Origin: Scalesia atractyloides
Lineage: Eukaryota; Streptophyta; Magnoliopsida; Asterales; Asteraceae
DNA length: 64,000 nucleotides
Direction: 5' to 3'
Assembly: GCA_947069175.1 (NCBI GenBank)
Contig: CAMTDV010000018.1
Span: 40,188,869 to 40,252,868 of the forward strand
Shown here: positions 20,215 through 31,714 of the stretch, in pieces
Numbering within the stretch: the stretch's first letter is position 1
Layout: every line of letters begins with the position of its first letter
Notes under the pieces: generated by a model
Databases searched by the model: none
What the model was told of the DNA's origin: nothing
What the model saw: the letters and a program-made list of their open reading frames with translations, nothing else
Program-made: the position numbers and the translations under genes

Positions 20215-21860
20215 ATGGAAGATCAACTAAGAGCTTTTATGTCCGGATCTAGTTCGTCAACATTGTTCCGGTAGATGAACATCAACAAGTTCTTGAGAAG
20301 TACAACTACTCGACAGCTCAGAGAGACGAATATATTGCCGAGAAAAAGATGATCAGTCTCATCCAACAGTCTGTCAAAGAAGATATCCTGATCTTGCTAC
20401 CACAATATACTACAGCAAGAGAGCTTTGGTTATCGTTACAGAAGAAATACCAAGGCAGTGCTGAAATGATCAAAAGCAAGAAAGCTCTCATTCTGAAAGA
20501 GTTTGATATCTTCAACATGCTAACGAATGAGACCATTAAGCAAACGATTGAGCGTTTCTGTCATCTCAAAGTGCAAATGCGAAGGCACGGTCATGAGAAG
20601 ACGGAACAAGAATACATCGACAAACTTGCTGACGCACTACCAGAGGGTGAATGGACTACGTATTTGATGGTTATGAAGAATAGTGATAAGTGGGATTTCT
20701 TCAAGTTGTCAACCTTTATCGATAAACTCGAAGGCCACGACATGGAGCTTCTAACGATAGCAAAGTCAAAGAACGCTAATGTTGTTTAAGACATCGGTTT
20801 ATACTACAAAACCGGAATGCAAGATAACATTTCGAGTCCAAAAATTGGAACTGCTTTTAGTGCAAATGATGAATGGTTCTCCACAGAATCAGAATCATTC
20901 ACAGCCTCAGTATGACCAAAGTCCACAAAGTTCTTATTCAAGCACTAGTTCAAGTTCAACATTTCAAAGTCAAGCAAATCAGAACCAACAGCAAAGTTCT
21001 GATCCGAATGTTTACAAATGCAACATCACAGTGAATTTGAACAATGTTGTTTCAGAAGAAGTTGCAAAACAACATATGTCACTACTTGCTACCGTCTTAG
21101 AGTCTTATGAATGTCTTGTTGCCGATAAAATCGGAAATCCCGAGATGACCGTAGAAGATTATGATCAGGTAGACGAGTAAGAACTCGAACTAATGGACAT
21201 CAAATGGTCCTTAGCTTCGATCATCAGGAGAGTGACAAAGTTCGTTGCACTCACAGGTCGTGACATAGGAAACTCTAGCAACAAATTGGGTTTTGACAAA
21301 TCCAAAGTCACATGCTTTAAATGTCGTGTAAGAACACCGAGGCAACCGGAAATCAAAGTTCTTTCAGAGGAGGGAATGAATATTACAAGAGGGCACTTCA
21401 ATATGAACCTTTCCCAAATAAAACTCAAGTTGAGATTCAAGAAAAACCAAACAGTAGTACCACAGAGAAAGCCATGGTTGCATCCGTAGAAGATGACGGT
21501 TTTGATTGGAATTCTTACATTGGGAAAAAGACCGGAGTTGCTTTGATGGCGGAGATAGTTGAAGATAATTCTGCAGAGGAAGCAGCGGAAGTAGTAGAAG
21601 CAACAGCTTTCGAACAAGCTATTCTGGAACAATACTTGCATCAACAGCAGGAAGAAGAGGAATATATCCATATGCAGAGACAAGGAATTTTATCCTCTAA
21701 TTCTCGTGATAGTTTTGCAGCTCACTTTGATGGAAGCACGAAAGAACAAGTGGTTGAGGAGAAAAAGATTGATGAAGTAATCATTGATGTCACTAAAGAA
21801 ATGAAAGTCGAAGACCTCAAGAACAAGGCAGATAAAGCTTTAATGGAGAATCTAACCAAG
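20215..21860 (+). pseudogene. S3 gag, upstream exon
   Basis: The ATG at 20215 (MEDQLRAFMSG) corresponds to the S2 gag start. About 190 bp of the N-terminal core are deleted near 20255, with a frameshift. The main frame from 20349 holds the copia gag core (LLPQYTTARELWLSL, KYQGSAEMIKSKKALILKEF, LADALPEGEWTTYLM). A second part (20779-21180) has the Gln/Ser linker and VYKCNITVNLNNVVSE. The zinc knuckle is destroyed by a deletion near 21325 (CFKCRVR then frameshift). The downstream frame (21321-21860) keeps DGFDWNSYIGKKTGVALMAE and the Gln/Glu stretch and ends NLTK at a donor-like AAG|GTAGGT. Confidence 0.83.
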
Positions 21861-23709
21861 GTAGGTCCAGAGGTAAAGGTCATCGAGAAAGAAGTTGTCA
21901 AAGTACAAGTTGTGGAGGTTGAGAAACCTTGTACAAAATGTACTGAACCTTGTGTCGAATGTGCCGAAAATCAAAAACATCGCTGAAAACAATGTGCATA
22001 ACGATTTGTTAAAATATGATTATCGCACAATGAAAGAAGCGTATGACAAAATGAAAAATGATTATGGCAGAATCGATAGAAATAACATCGAACAACATGA
22101 TAATATAAGAATGTTGAGTGGAACAGTATATGACAATTGGATAAACAAAGAGCAATTAACATTTATATCAACACCATTGCTGAAATCAAACAACAACTTC
22201 AAGATATGACAATTGAAACTGAAAGAGTTCGACAATTGTTAAGAAGTTATACCACTAATGCGTATGTTATCGATCACATTCTTCCAACAATCTCAACGGA
22301 AGAAAAACCTAAAAAGAAAGCGGGCAAAGAATATAGCAATGTTCCTCCACACCTTTGCGAGAAATATTGTGTTAAAACTGCAGACCGGATGGACAAGGCA
22401 CTCAATGTTGAATTACATTCTGAAAAGAAAGACGAGTTGGCAGAGAACATTGATATAGTCTATGCTAAATCTAATGATGATAACAACGCTGTGGTTAACA
22501 ATGTAGTTGAAAAGGTTTTAAGTGATTCTGATGAAGGTAGCTTCCAAAGCGCTGACTCAAGTTCGAAGAATTCCGATTCACAATCTGAAAATGACGATAA
22601 GTCGTCAGAGGATGGTCTAAGTGATGATCCTAATATTGTAATGTACAAAATTAAGGATTCGGATAGACTATACTTTCATCATAGCTTCCCGATTCAGAAT
22701 GTGAAGGAAGAATTGCTTGACAAATTCTTTAAACTCGTGGAAGTCACATCAGAGGAATTAGTAATCAATGAATGAAAATTCTATTTCAAACCTAAAAGAA
22801 ACAATTACCGAAGAAACGATGGTGATCATCCGGAAAACCGGAGAGCGGGGTTGGGTTTAGAAGAAGAAACTGATGAAACCGTCACCATTTCATGAATATA
22901 AAAACAAAAACATGAAGTTTGTATATGGGACGAGTACAGTTCATGAGGAGAATTTGATTGGTAAACAGTCAAATGATGAGTTCAAGAAGGAGAAAGAAAT
23001 TCGAGATCAAGCCAAGGTTACAAGAGGTGTCAAAACTTCAAGTAGGGTAAAACCACCAATTAAAGGACATCCACTTGATAATCGGAGATGTTTCAAGTGC
23101 AATGAAATTGGTATATGGCACCACAATGTCCAAAGTCAAAACCGGCTTATCTTTGAAGAAAAGAAGATTCAAATGTTGTTAAAACAAAGCAACCAGTGTT
23201 TGTAAAACCTGTAAAGAATCTGAAACGGAATGAATCAAAACCAGAAGTTAAACCAAAGTCTGAAAAGACTTTTGAAAATTCCATCTTCGAAAAAGGTGAA
23301 ACTTCTAGGTTTAATGAAAACAAGTTTTACATCAAGAATGCTAATATAAAATCTCAAATCTCAAACCTGGATTGCCAAGAAAATGTCAACAACATCTGGT
23401 GTTGTTAAGTCTGAGCTAGTAAAGACTGACAACACAAAAGAATCTAAGTCTGAAATCACTAAGTCGGAGCAGGTGAAGACTATGAGAATGTGAAAGAAAT
23501 TAAAACAGAAATGAAGATCGATAATGTCAAATCTGTAAAAGATAAGAAAAAAGTGAAATTTTCAAACATTAACATTGTTGAAACAGATGATGAATTTGAT
23601 TTTGATGATGTTGATGAGTTTGAATATGCTTTTGATGATGGTTATCCAGTAAAACCCAAGATCAAGAAGGCTTGGGTAAAGCTTTTCACCTAATTTCTGA
23701 ATTTTGCAG
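21861..23709 (+). pseudogene. S3 long-Gag C-terminal region / candidate 1,849-bp intron
   Basis: Bordered by AAG|GTAGGT and TTTCTGAATTTTGCAG|GGG, good plant splice consensus. S2 lacks exactly this segment. When read through, it continues the gag frame: a Cys cluster EKPCTKCTEPCVEC, a coiled-coil-like helix (IETERVRQLLRSYTTNAYVI, about 22190-22280), a Ser/Asp-rich acidic stretch, a conserved YKIKDSDRLYFHHSFPIQNV segment, a damaged CCHC knuckle (CFKCNEIGIWHHN), and a Lys/Glu tail ending KKAWVKLFT. The TAA stop at 23691-23693 is 16 nt before the acceptor AG. Frameshifts lie near 21975, 22120, 22780 and 23210. Confidence 0.7.
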
Positions 23710-24100
23710 GGGCTCCAAAGATCCGTACTTTCAAAGTGGATTTTGGATAGTGGAGCGTCCAGGCACATGACGGGAATGAAAGCGTTGCTATTCGACATTA
23801 AAGCTGTCAATGGTGGATATGTTGGATTTGCAGGAAATCAAGGTGGAAGGATAATCGCCGAGGAAAAACTCTCCAATGGCGTAGTTTCATTTGATCGCGT
23901 GAACTATATTGTAGAACTCGAGAACAATCTTCTGAGTATATCGCAGATTTGTGACAAGAAATTTACAGTCCATTTCAATGATAAGGAGTGTATTATCTTG
24001 AAGTCGGGATTCAAAATACCAGATGAGTGGATTCTGATGCGAGCACCTTGAGAGAATGATTTATATGTTCTTGATATGGGGTCGCTACAACTTCATCACA
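23710..24100 (+). pseudogene. S3 protease
   Basis: Opens right after the acceptor-like site with GLQRSVLSKWILDSGASRHM, so the aspartic-protease active site DSGAS is intact. It continues through GGYVGFAGNQGGRIIAEEKL, NNLLSISQICDKKFTVHF and PDEWILMRAP. A TGA at about 24051 (Arg codon in S2) and a frameshift near 24078 then break the frame. In spliced RNA it would be in frame with gag exon 1. Confidence 0.86.
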
Positions 24101-25380
24101 ATCAGCACAATGTTTTGTATCAAAGGCTACTGAAAAAGATTCTATTCTTTGGCATCGTAAGATGGGGCATATTCATTTGCGAAAAATGAATTTCCTGGTT
24201 CATAATGATCTTTTAGACGACGTAAACCTTTGAAGTTTTCAGATGTCTGATCATTGCTTGGAATGCAAGAAGGGAAAGCAGATCAAGAAATCGCATCCGA
24301 AGAAAATTCGAAAACTCAATCAAGCTGCCATTAGAACGTCTCCACATGGATTTATTTGGTCCGTAAATGTTCGAAGCATATCGGGAGACTTATATATTGC
24401 TTGGGCATGACAAATGACTATTCGAGATATTCGTGGGTATTCTTTCAAGAATCAAAAGACGAAACGTTCGAGAACTTGGTTATTCTATTCAAGAAACTCG
24501 AGAACATTTATCATCTGCCGGTCAGACGCATTAGAAGTGACAACGGCACAGAGTTTAAGAATAACAAAATGAAGGAATTCTGCAACGCAAAAGGTATTAT
24601 GCACGAGTTTAGTGCTCCCTATACTCCACAGCAAAACGGAGTTGCTGAACGGAAGAATCGAACTTTGATTGAGATGATAAACTGACAGAAACCAAATTTG
24701 AAGTTCTTAGAACCATTCGGTGCACCTTCTACCATAATAGATCAAGATGGCAAATTCGGAGCTAAATCTCTCGAAGGTTTCTTTGTCGGATATGCGAGTC
24801 CGTTGAGAAGAGTTTATGTTCCTACATTGAGAAAGGTTATTGAAGCACAGTACGTGGACTGTTTCAACTACATGGATCCTATTCAAAGGAAAGGTGACGC
24901 GTGGCTGTTTAACTATCAAGACCTTTGGAAGTCATTTGACTTGCCCAAAGAACCAACTGACGAAGAAGTTGCAGCGTTATACTATCTTCACCAGTCAGCG
25001 AATCAAGAGCAAATTGTTCGACCAATTGTGGTTAATCAACCCACGTTGGATCCATCTTCTTCTGGCGCAAGTTCAAACATTAGTGGTGTTTCGGCTGAAA
25101 ATGTTTCTGAAACATTATCAAAACCTACTAATCTTCCAACGAATGCTTCTACTGAACCAGTGAATACAACAATGGAGCCCAGTATACCTCAGAATCAAGA
25201 TACTGATTCAGATGAAGCACCAACATTTGATGCTGATGGGGAATCATCTTCTTCAGATGAAGAAGTGGAGCAGATAACTAGTCTTCTTAATCAATCTGTA
25301 GTCCCGAACAACAGAAATGAAACTTCATCAAGCTCTCCAAACATTGAATTAATTGTTGATCTCAACATCACGAATCAGTA
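24101..25380 (+). pseudogene. S3 integrase, core deletion
   Basis: The pre-integrase zinc region (LWHRKMGHIHLRKM equivalent, about 24140-24290, frame-shifted) is followed by the core: NDYSRYSWVFF (first Asp), RSDNGTEF (second Asp), NGVAERKNRTL (Glu), up to 24685. At LIE|MIN about 125 bp (roughly 42 codons, present in S2) are missing, followed by a TGA. The tail 24698-25381 holds PFGAPSTIIDQDGKFGAKS, DAWLFNYQDLWKSF and the acidic linker ending DEAPTFDADGE. The deletion removes part of the conserved fold after the catalytic Glu, so this integrase is dead. Confidence 0.85.
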
Positions 25381-27111
25381 AAACTCAGTATATGTTCCAA
25401 GTGAAGAATTGCCGCGATTATATTCTTATCATCCGTCAACAAATATTATCGAATAACTTCAAACTGGTGTTAGAACTCGAGGGCAAATTAATAAAGCACT
25501 CAGTTGTTTCTACACACGCGTTGCTACAACCCAGAACTATTGTTTCTATTCATGTTTCATCTCTCTGAATGAACCTAAGACAGTTAATGAAGCTTTAGCC
25601 GATGAAAACTGGGTACAAGCAATGCAAGAAGAATTATTGCAGTTTGGGAAGTTGGGTGTGTGGAAGCTTGAAGACCTACCAGAAAATCAGAAAGCAATTG
25701 ATACAAAATTGGTCTTTAAGTGTAAACATGATAATAGAGGAGTTATTGTTCGTAACAAAGCTAGGCTTGTTGTCAAGGGATTTCATCAGCATGAAGGGAT
25801 AGACTACACGGAAGTCTATGCACTAGTGCCTCGATTGGAATCTATTTGAATTTTTCTAGCTTTTACATCATGGAAAGGATTTAAGGTCTATCAATTTGAT
25901 GTCAAATCGGCTTTTCTGTATGGAAAATTACGCGAGAAGGTGTATGTTGGACAACCACTGGGGTTTGTCGATCCACTTAACAAGAAGAAAGCGTACCTGC
26001 TGGATAAAGCACTCTACGGACTGCATCAAGCTCCGAGAGCTTGGTACGAGATGTTGTCACAACATCTCGTCAGAAACGGCTTTATTAGAGGAACTATGGA
26101 TAGTACTCTTTTCACTAGAGAAGTTGATGGCCATCTGATTATAGTTCAAATCTATGTTGATGACATCATCTTTGGATCTACAAACGATAGTCTCTGCAAA
26201 GAGTTTAAGGGAATCATGAAAAAGAAATTCGAAAGTCCTTGATGGGCGAAATGAAGTTCTTTCTTGGTTTGCAAGTAGATCAGCTTCCAGATGGTATTTT
26301 CATTCATAAGACTAAGTATGTTCACGACATCTTGAAGAAGTTTGGAATGGAAACCTTGAAGCCTCTATCTATGCCTCTTGCTCTAAATCAAGGCATTTTC
26401 ATTGACGAGACTGGAGCCAAAGTTGACGAGACGTTATACAGATCGATGATTGGAGCGCTGTTGTATCTGACGGCATCGCACCAAGATATTATGTATCCAA
26501 CCTGCCTATGCGCCAGATATCAGTCTAGCCCGAGGATCTTACACATGCAGATCGTGAAGCGTATCTTCAGATATCTGAGAGGATGCCCAAGCACCGGCTT
26601 GTGGTACCCGAGGAACGACAATTTCGACCTCACAGGCTATGCTGATTCCTGTTTTGGTGTAGATAAGTTGAACTCAAAATCAACTGCAGCGGGATGCCAG
26701 TTCTTTGGAACAAGAATGGTAACCTGGCAATGTAAGAAATAGACTATGGACGCTCTCTCTACCTGTGAAGCTGAGTATATCTCGGCCTCCAGCTGTTGTT
26801 CACAGATTCTGTGGATTCAACAACAGATGAGAGACTATGGTCTGCAATTTCTAGACACTCCGCTGTATGTTGATAACAAGGCAGCCATCGATATAACTAA
26901 AAATCCGGTTCATCACTCACGCACAAAACACATTGAAATTCGTTATCATTTCATTCGTGATTGCTACGAAAAGAAATTGGTACGAATAGAAAAAATCCAC
27001 ACCGACGAACAAAAGGCTGATTTTTATACCAAACCATTTGCATTATCACGGTTTAAATACTTACTGAGAATAAATAGTATGAAAAATTTGCTGACAGGTG
27101 CGGATGCTTAG
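25381..27111 (+). pseudogene. S3 reverse transcriptase and RNase H
   Basis: Starts with a decayed joint (25381-25600), then WKLEDLPENQKAIDTKLVFKC, YQFDVKSAFLYGKL, LYGLHQAPRAWYEML and catalytic YVDDIIFGS near 26152-26180. It continues with a frameshift at about 26240 into MMGEMKFFLGLQVDQL, MYPTCLCARYQS, GYADSCFGVDKL (RNase H), CEAEYISASS, VDNKAAIDITKNP and HHSRTKHIEIRYHFIRD, and a natural stop at 27109. Stops occur at about 25847, 26241 and 26740. It is the best-preserved RT in the window, but three breaks leave it inactive. Confidence 0.88.
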
Positions 27112-27190
27112 GTTGAATACGGATCAGACAACGAGTTCCGTGATCCACATTGGTTTGTAAATATCATTCTAGTTTAGAATTTTATTAACT

Positions 27191-27604
27191 TGTAGGTCCG
27201 TTGTACGGATCGTTCGGCCACTAATCTGACAAACCTAAGGTGAACATGCGGAATCCGTTTGCTTAGGCGACATTCGATACACTCATTTTTTTCTATTTAA
27301 TCACCGTTTCATTAATATTCAACGTTATAGATCCTTGAAACACTTGGACAGAGCTTCGCCTCTGTCGTGACAAAATCTCTGTAGTTACAAATGAAACATC
27401 AAAGCTCCTATTTATACTAACACAAGTTCGCTGGTGGGAGTGCAAGTTCGGGTGAACTTGCTTAGTCAAGTTCGGCCGAACTTGACTACAACACTACCAT
27501 TTCAAGCCAACTTGTCCTTAAATGTACATAAACTTTGACATTTCGCTCCTAAATACTGACTTGATATTATACGATGACGTACGCAACAGACATATGCATC
27601 AACA
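27191..27604 (-). repeat. S4 3' LTR (414 bp)
   Basis: Plus-strand borders TGTAGGTCC...GCATCAACA. On the minus strand it contains CAAGTTCGGCCGAACTTG (27467-27484), CAAGTTCACCCGAACTTG (27442-27459) and a half-site CGAACTTG, all upstream of a TATA-like GTATAAATAGG near 27410-27420. Confidence 0.85.
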
Positions 27605-29097
27605 GATTCCCCCTTGGATGTTGTCGTAGTCATCATTCTTCAATTAAGTTCATGAGTCTTTAATATTTCTTGATCTTTATATCTTGAATAACTTTAACAT
27701 CCATGCTCCCCCTTGCTTTGAGCTTTCTGGTATCTTTAATCAACATGTTTATCTAGCTCCTCCTCAAATGATGCTTCGAATGTCTAAGATTTGACAATTA
27801 AGAACAATCACACTTATCACACACAAAACAATTTCTTAACAGTCTCGTTGGTCCGGCTCACATTCAACATTATTAGGTTTCCATGGAAGATATGAGAAAA
27901 AAATCTTTTTGGATTTTTAATATTGAATGCTGAAATGTAAACTTACTAAAATGTAATATTTACAGCTTGTATTTTTGTGAGAAAACGTGCTAGAGGATCA
28001 TATCAGTTTTTGAGACATACCACCAGTACCGTTCACCTTTTAATGACTTTAAGTATTAAACTTGTTTACCTAGATTGTCAATATGTTTATCCACCTAAAC
28101 TTTAACACATTTCTCAATTGTTCAAAGATATGTTAGGGTAAGAATTATGAAACTTGACTTATCTATGGTTCCCACTTCTTGAATATACTCCCGTATCAAA
28201 ATTCCCTAGATTTCATCTTACAGGTGAATATAGCGTAATTGATATTCTGTATCAGGGTAAAGCGATGCCTTGAGAGCTCAGGTTAGTACTACCGTACAAA
28301 CAAAGAGATGAAGGCTCGACTTTAAGGTGTGTTCCATTTAAGGAATATTTTAAGCACTGCAAATGATTAGATCTTTCGATACTTTTCAAGATTACATGCA
28401 GTTTAGGGGTTTATTGAAAAAGTATTATAGAAGTTCTAGATCATTGCTTCCGCAAAATTAGAAGAACTTGTATAATACCCGAGATATCAACTATCTATAA
28501 AGACCTCGTATCTCCGAATCAGGCAATCTTTCAAACGAAATTTCGGAGTACTAAGTCCATATATCCAAGATGTGTTAATCCACAAGATTAAGCAGTTGTA
28601 AAATTTAGTTTATATCTCGAAAACAGTTTACTGAACGTGTTAAGCCTATCGATACATCCACCATAAGACTCGTTTATCACTTTTAAAACTTTACATTTCT
28701 TTAGCATACTGTGATAGTCCACTGATGTACTATCATTTCCTTTTAACTCACAAGTAATCTCATTTTTCATTTTTCAATGGTTTTTTTTATATTTTAAGAT
28801 TTCCTATTGTTTTTGGCTTTTTCAATCAATTTATCTATCTAAAATGATTTGAAAACCATGTTTTTCAATTTTACAAGAATTTTTTACAATCTTAAAACTT
28901 TTTTTCTCCCACTAAAATGGAAAACATCTTATTAAAACGGAAAATAAGAATCTTCCATTTTAACCACTTAACAACTTTTTACGAATGTGAACGCGAGACT
29001 ACCATTTTGTTTGTGTGGAATATCACTCCTGTCTCTTGTCTCTCTACATGAACAACCACTGCTTCTCAAATGGCGTTTGGCTTGAAGCTTGGTTATC
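27605..29097 (-). other. S4 polypurine tracts and post-pol noncoding block
   Basis: On the minus strand CCAAGGGGGAATC abuts the LTR (27605-27617), and a second tract GCAAGGGGGAGCATG lies at about 27705-27720. The stretch 27960-28760 is strongly similar to S2 5500-6240 and to S1 2900-3600, including GAGAGCTCAGGTTAGTACTA (28272-28291). No pol sequence is found between the gag acceptor at 29098 and this block, so S4 is a non-autonomous deletion derivative. No gene-like frame is seen. Confidence 0.65.
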
Positions 29098-30637
29098 CTG
29101 CACATTCAAACAAGCTTCAATCAGTTTTAAATAGGAACCCAATCCATTCTGGATTTAGGATTACCAAAATCATTAACATCTGAAGTAAACAAACATTCAC
29201 ACTCTTTTGATATTCAAACAGTTTGATAGAAACTTTATTTGAAAATTCTACTTTCTTTGATTTTTTAACTGTTTGAATTATCAAATTTTTCTCCACTGCT
29301 CTCTCTTTTGTCCTCAGATTTGTATCTGATGAATTCATTTTACTTGACTGTGAGTAAAATGATTGATTAGAACTTTTATCTGATTTTTTAGACGTATCCG
29401 AGGACAAAATCTTTTCCAAATACTCTCTAACTTTTTTTCTCTTTTTTCTCAATCTGTCTTTTTGCCCTTGTGATAACTTGACTTTTTGTTCTTTGGGCTT
29501 CTCTACAGTTTTCTCATTTTTCTTCTCTGTTTTCTTCTCCTCTGGTCTTTTCTCCCCCTGATATTTAACCGATCTTCTTTTCAGATTAGTCGGACAATCC
29601 CTGGAAATATGACCTTTGATTTGACATTTATAGCATCTTCTCGTATCAAATCTCTTTTTCAGGCAGTTAACAACAATGTGTCCACCAAATCCACAGTTGT
29701 AACGCACTCTGTTATCGTACCAATCTCTCCATTCAGACAAAACACCCAAATCAGCATATTGATTTGATATGTAGTACTCATCTTTCCTGCTTCTTCTAAA
29801 AATTAATTTGAGTTTGAAGCACTATGATCCGACCGGCACCACTTATTCTCAAATTTTTGTTAGTTTTGATAATGATTGGATGATCGTACCGATGAGCTTT
29901 TATTTTTCTTTTGAAAATTTTCAGAATTCTTAACACTTTGTTTTTCTTTTTGTTTTCGTTCTTCATTCCGCTTAGATGGTTTTTGCGTTGAGCATGCACC
30001 TTTCTCAGAAGATTGTAGAACAGTATCTTGGAATTTCTCTTTTAGTTTTAAAAATATTTCATGTTTATCATTTTTAGCTCTTTCATTATCGGTATCATCA
30101 TCACAATCTTCAATTATGACATCGTCATAATTTGTGATATTATCACTTATTGGAATTTCTTTTTATTCTTATTGAACGGTTTAGGACATATCTGATCTAA
30201 CAATACAGATGAAGTCACAAGACCTTTCAATTATTTTTCTAAATCATCAATTTTATTTTTTGCAATCTCAACATCTTGTTCAAGTTTTCTAATTTTTTCA
30301 AGATGCGAGTTTATTATATTTTGTTTTTCAATAACATTTTTATTCAAAACAGATTTATCATTTTCTAAAATTTTTATATTATTTTGAAAGTATTTCACAT
30401 TTTGTAATTTTTTATTTTCTAAAATTTTTATTTGATTTTCAAAATTCTTTTCATTTTCTTTTAACTTTTTATTTTCTAATGACAAACATTCCAAATCTTT
30501 CAAAAGTTTGACATTAATAGATTTGAATTTTGATAATTTAAGCACACAGATTCAGTACACTTTGTGCAAGGTTTTTCGACCTCAACAATTTGTACCTTCA
30601 CCACTTCTTTATCAATAATTTTTACCACTGACTTTAC
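29098..30637 (-). pseudogene. S4 long-Gag C-terminal region
   Basis: On the minus strand it contains EKPCTKCTES (Cys cluster, partly lost), a Lys/Glu/Asn-rich coiled coil (30231-30545, repeated IKILEN motifs), an acidic IIEDCDDDTDNE patch, and two zinc knuckles. One knuckle has lost its first Cys (RYNCGFGGHIVVNC); the second, CYKCQIKGHISRDC, is intact (29630-29670). A basic/Ser-rich tail ends EWIGFLFKTD and TGA at 29119-29117. The acceptor-like GTGCAG ends at 29098, 17 nt beyond the stop, as in S1 and S3. The donor (AAG|GTAAAG at 30638/30637) is less certain because the upstream gag is rearranged. Confidence 0.65.
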
Positions 30638-30968
30638 CTTCTTGCTTTTAATCATTTCAGCACGCTCTAGATATTTAGTAGTAGAGCATTCCTTAGCTTT
30701 TTTGCCATATCACATTCTGGTAGCAGATTCAAGATATTTCCTTTCACCTACTGATGTATCAGATTAATCATTTTCTTTTCATAAAAAAATCATCTTGTTG
30801 TTGAGTAGAATATTTGCACTTCTCCAAAATTTGCTGATTTTCATCTCTAGGAATGACATAACCTGTCTCAATCACGACCCAACTACGGAAATGCGTAGCT
30901 TTGACCCAGCTCTCAAATTTTCTTTTCCAAACATCATATTCATTTATATTCATCAACATAGGAGGCTA
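30638..30968 (-). pseudogene. S4 gag N-terminal remnant
   Basis: A minus-strand frame MLMNINEYDVWKRKF then WVKATHFRSWVVIETGY and DENQQILEKCKYSTQQ matches the S2 gag core start (MDEYEGWKEKF, WVLIERGY, DEHQQVLEKYKYST). The first ~40 residues and most of the capsid-like core are missing. Downstream a AEMIKSKK motif occurs near 30640-30660, probably a core fragment joined by deletion. Confidence 0.7.
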
Positions 30969-31190
30969 AAAACGTTAAAAAAATTTCGGAAAACACTTGA
31001 AAAATGATTAGCAAACATACAACTATTACAAAAATTTGACTTTTAACCGACAATATCAACGTATCGGTTTGCTAAAAACGTTTAAAATTTGTCGGAAATT
31101 TTTTTTTACCAGATTAGAGCTTTAAACTTGTCTCGTCAATACGAATCTAATGATATATAATGTCCGAGACTTTTTTTTAGAAACCTTGGA

Positions 31191-31500
31191 CAAGTTCGGT
31201 CGAACTTGTCACAGTGTGTGAAACTCAGCTATTTAACAAGTTCGGGCGAACTTGTATAAGTTTCAAGAGAAACAAGCAAGTTTGGGCGAACTTGTATAAG
31301 CTTGAAGAGAAACAAGAAAGCTCGGGCGAACTATACTAGATTTTCAACAAATTTTAATCAAGTTCGGGCGAACTTGATAAAATTTGATTGAAAACTAAGC
31401 AAGTTCGAGTGAACTTAACCTAAAACCTTGAAAAATCATTCAAGTTCGGGCGAACTTGATGAAAAATGTGAATTTTTTCAGTCAAGTTCGAGCGAACATG
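31191..31500 (-). promoter_or_regulatory. S4 leader palindrome array (very regular)
   Basis: Eight palindrome copies start at 31191, 31237, 31277, 31317, 31359, 31400, 31441 and 31483, with intervals of 46, 40, 40, 42, 41, 41 and 42 bp. Six of seven intervals are 40-42 bp, about four turns of B-form DNA. Centres are mostly GG. Arms are mostly intact while spacers differ, apart from a local duplication of a 'gtataag...gagaaacaag' spacer at about 31255-31316. Confidence 0.78.
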
Positions 31501-31714
31501 TGTTTTCAAACATGGTTTTTTTTTCAATTTTTCGGCATGAATTCGTTTGTTTTAAGCTCTGATCTTTTCAAGAGTTTATCTATTATGGATTTACGTATTA
31601 TACTTGAAAATCAGTCCATTTATCCGTGAATCGTCCATGAAAAGTTAAAAATGAAAGAAATGAGTAGAAGAGGAGATGATTTCAGTCCAATGTCTTGAAA
31701 TTAGGCCAATCCTG

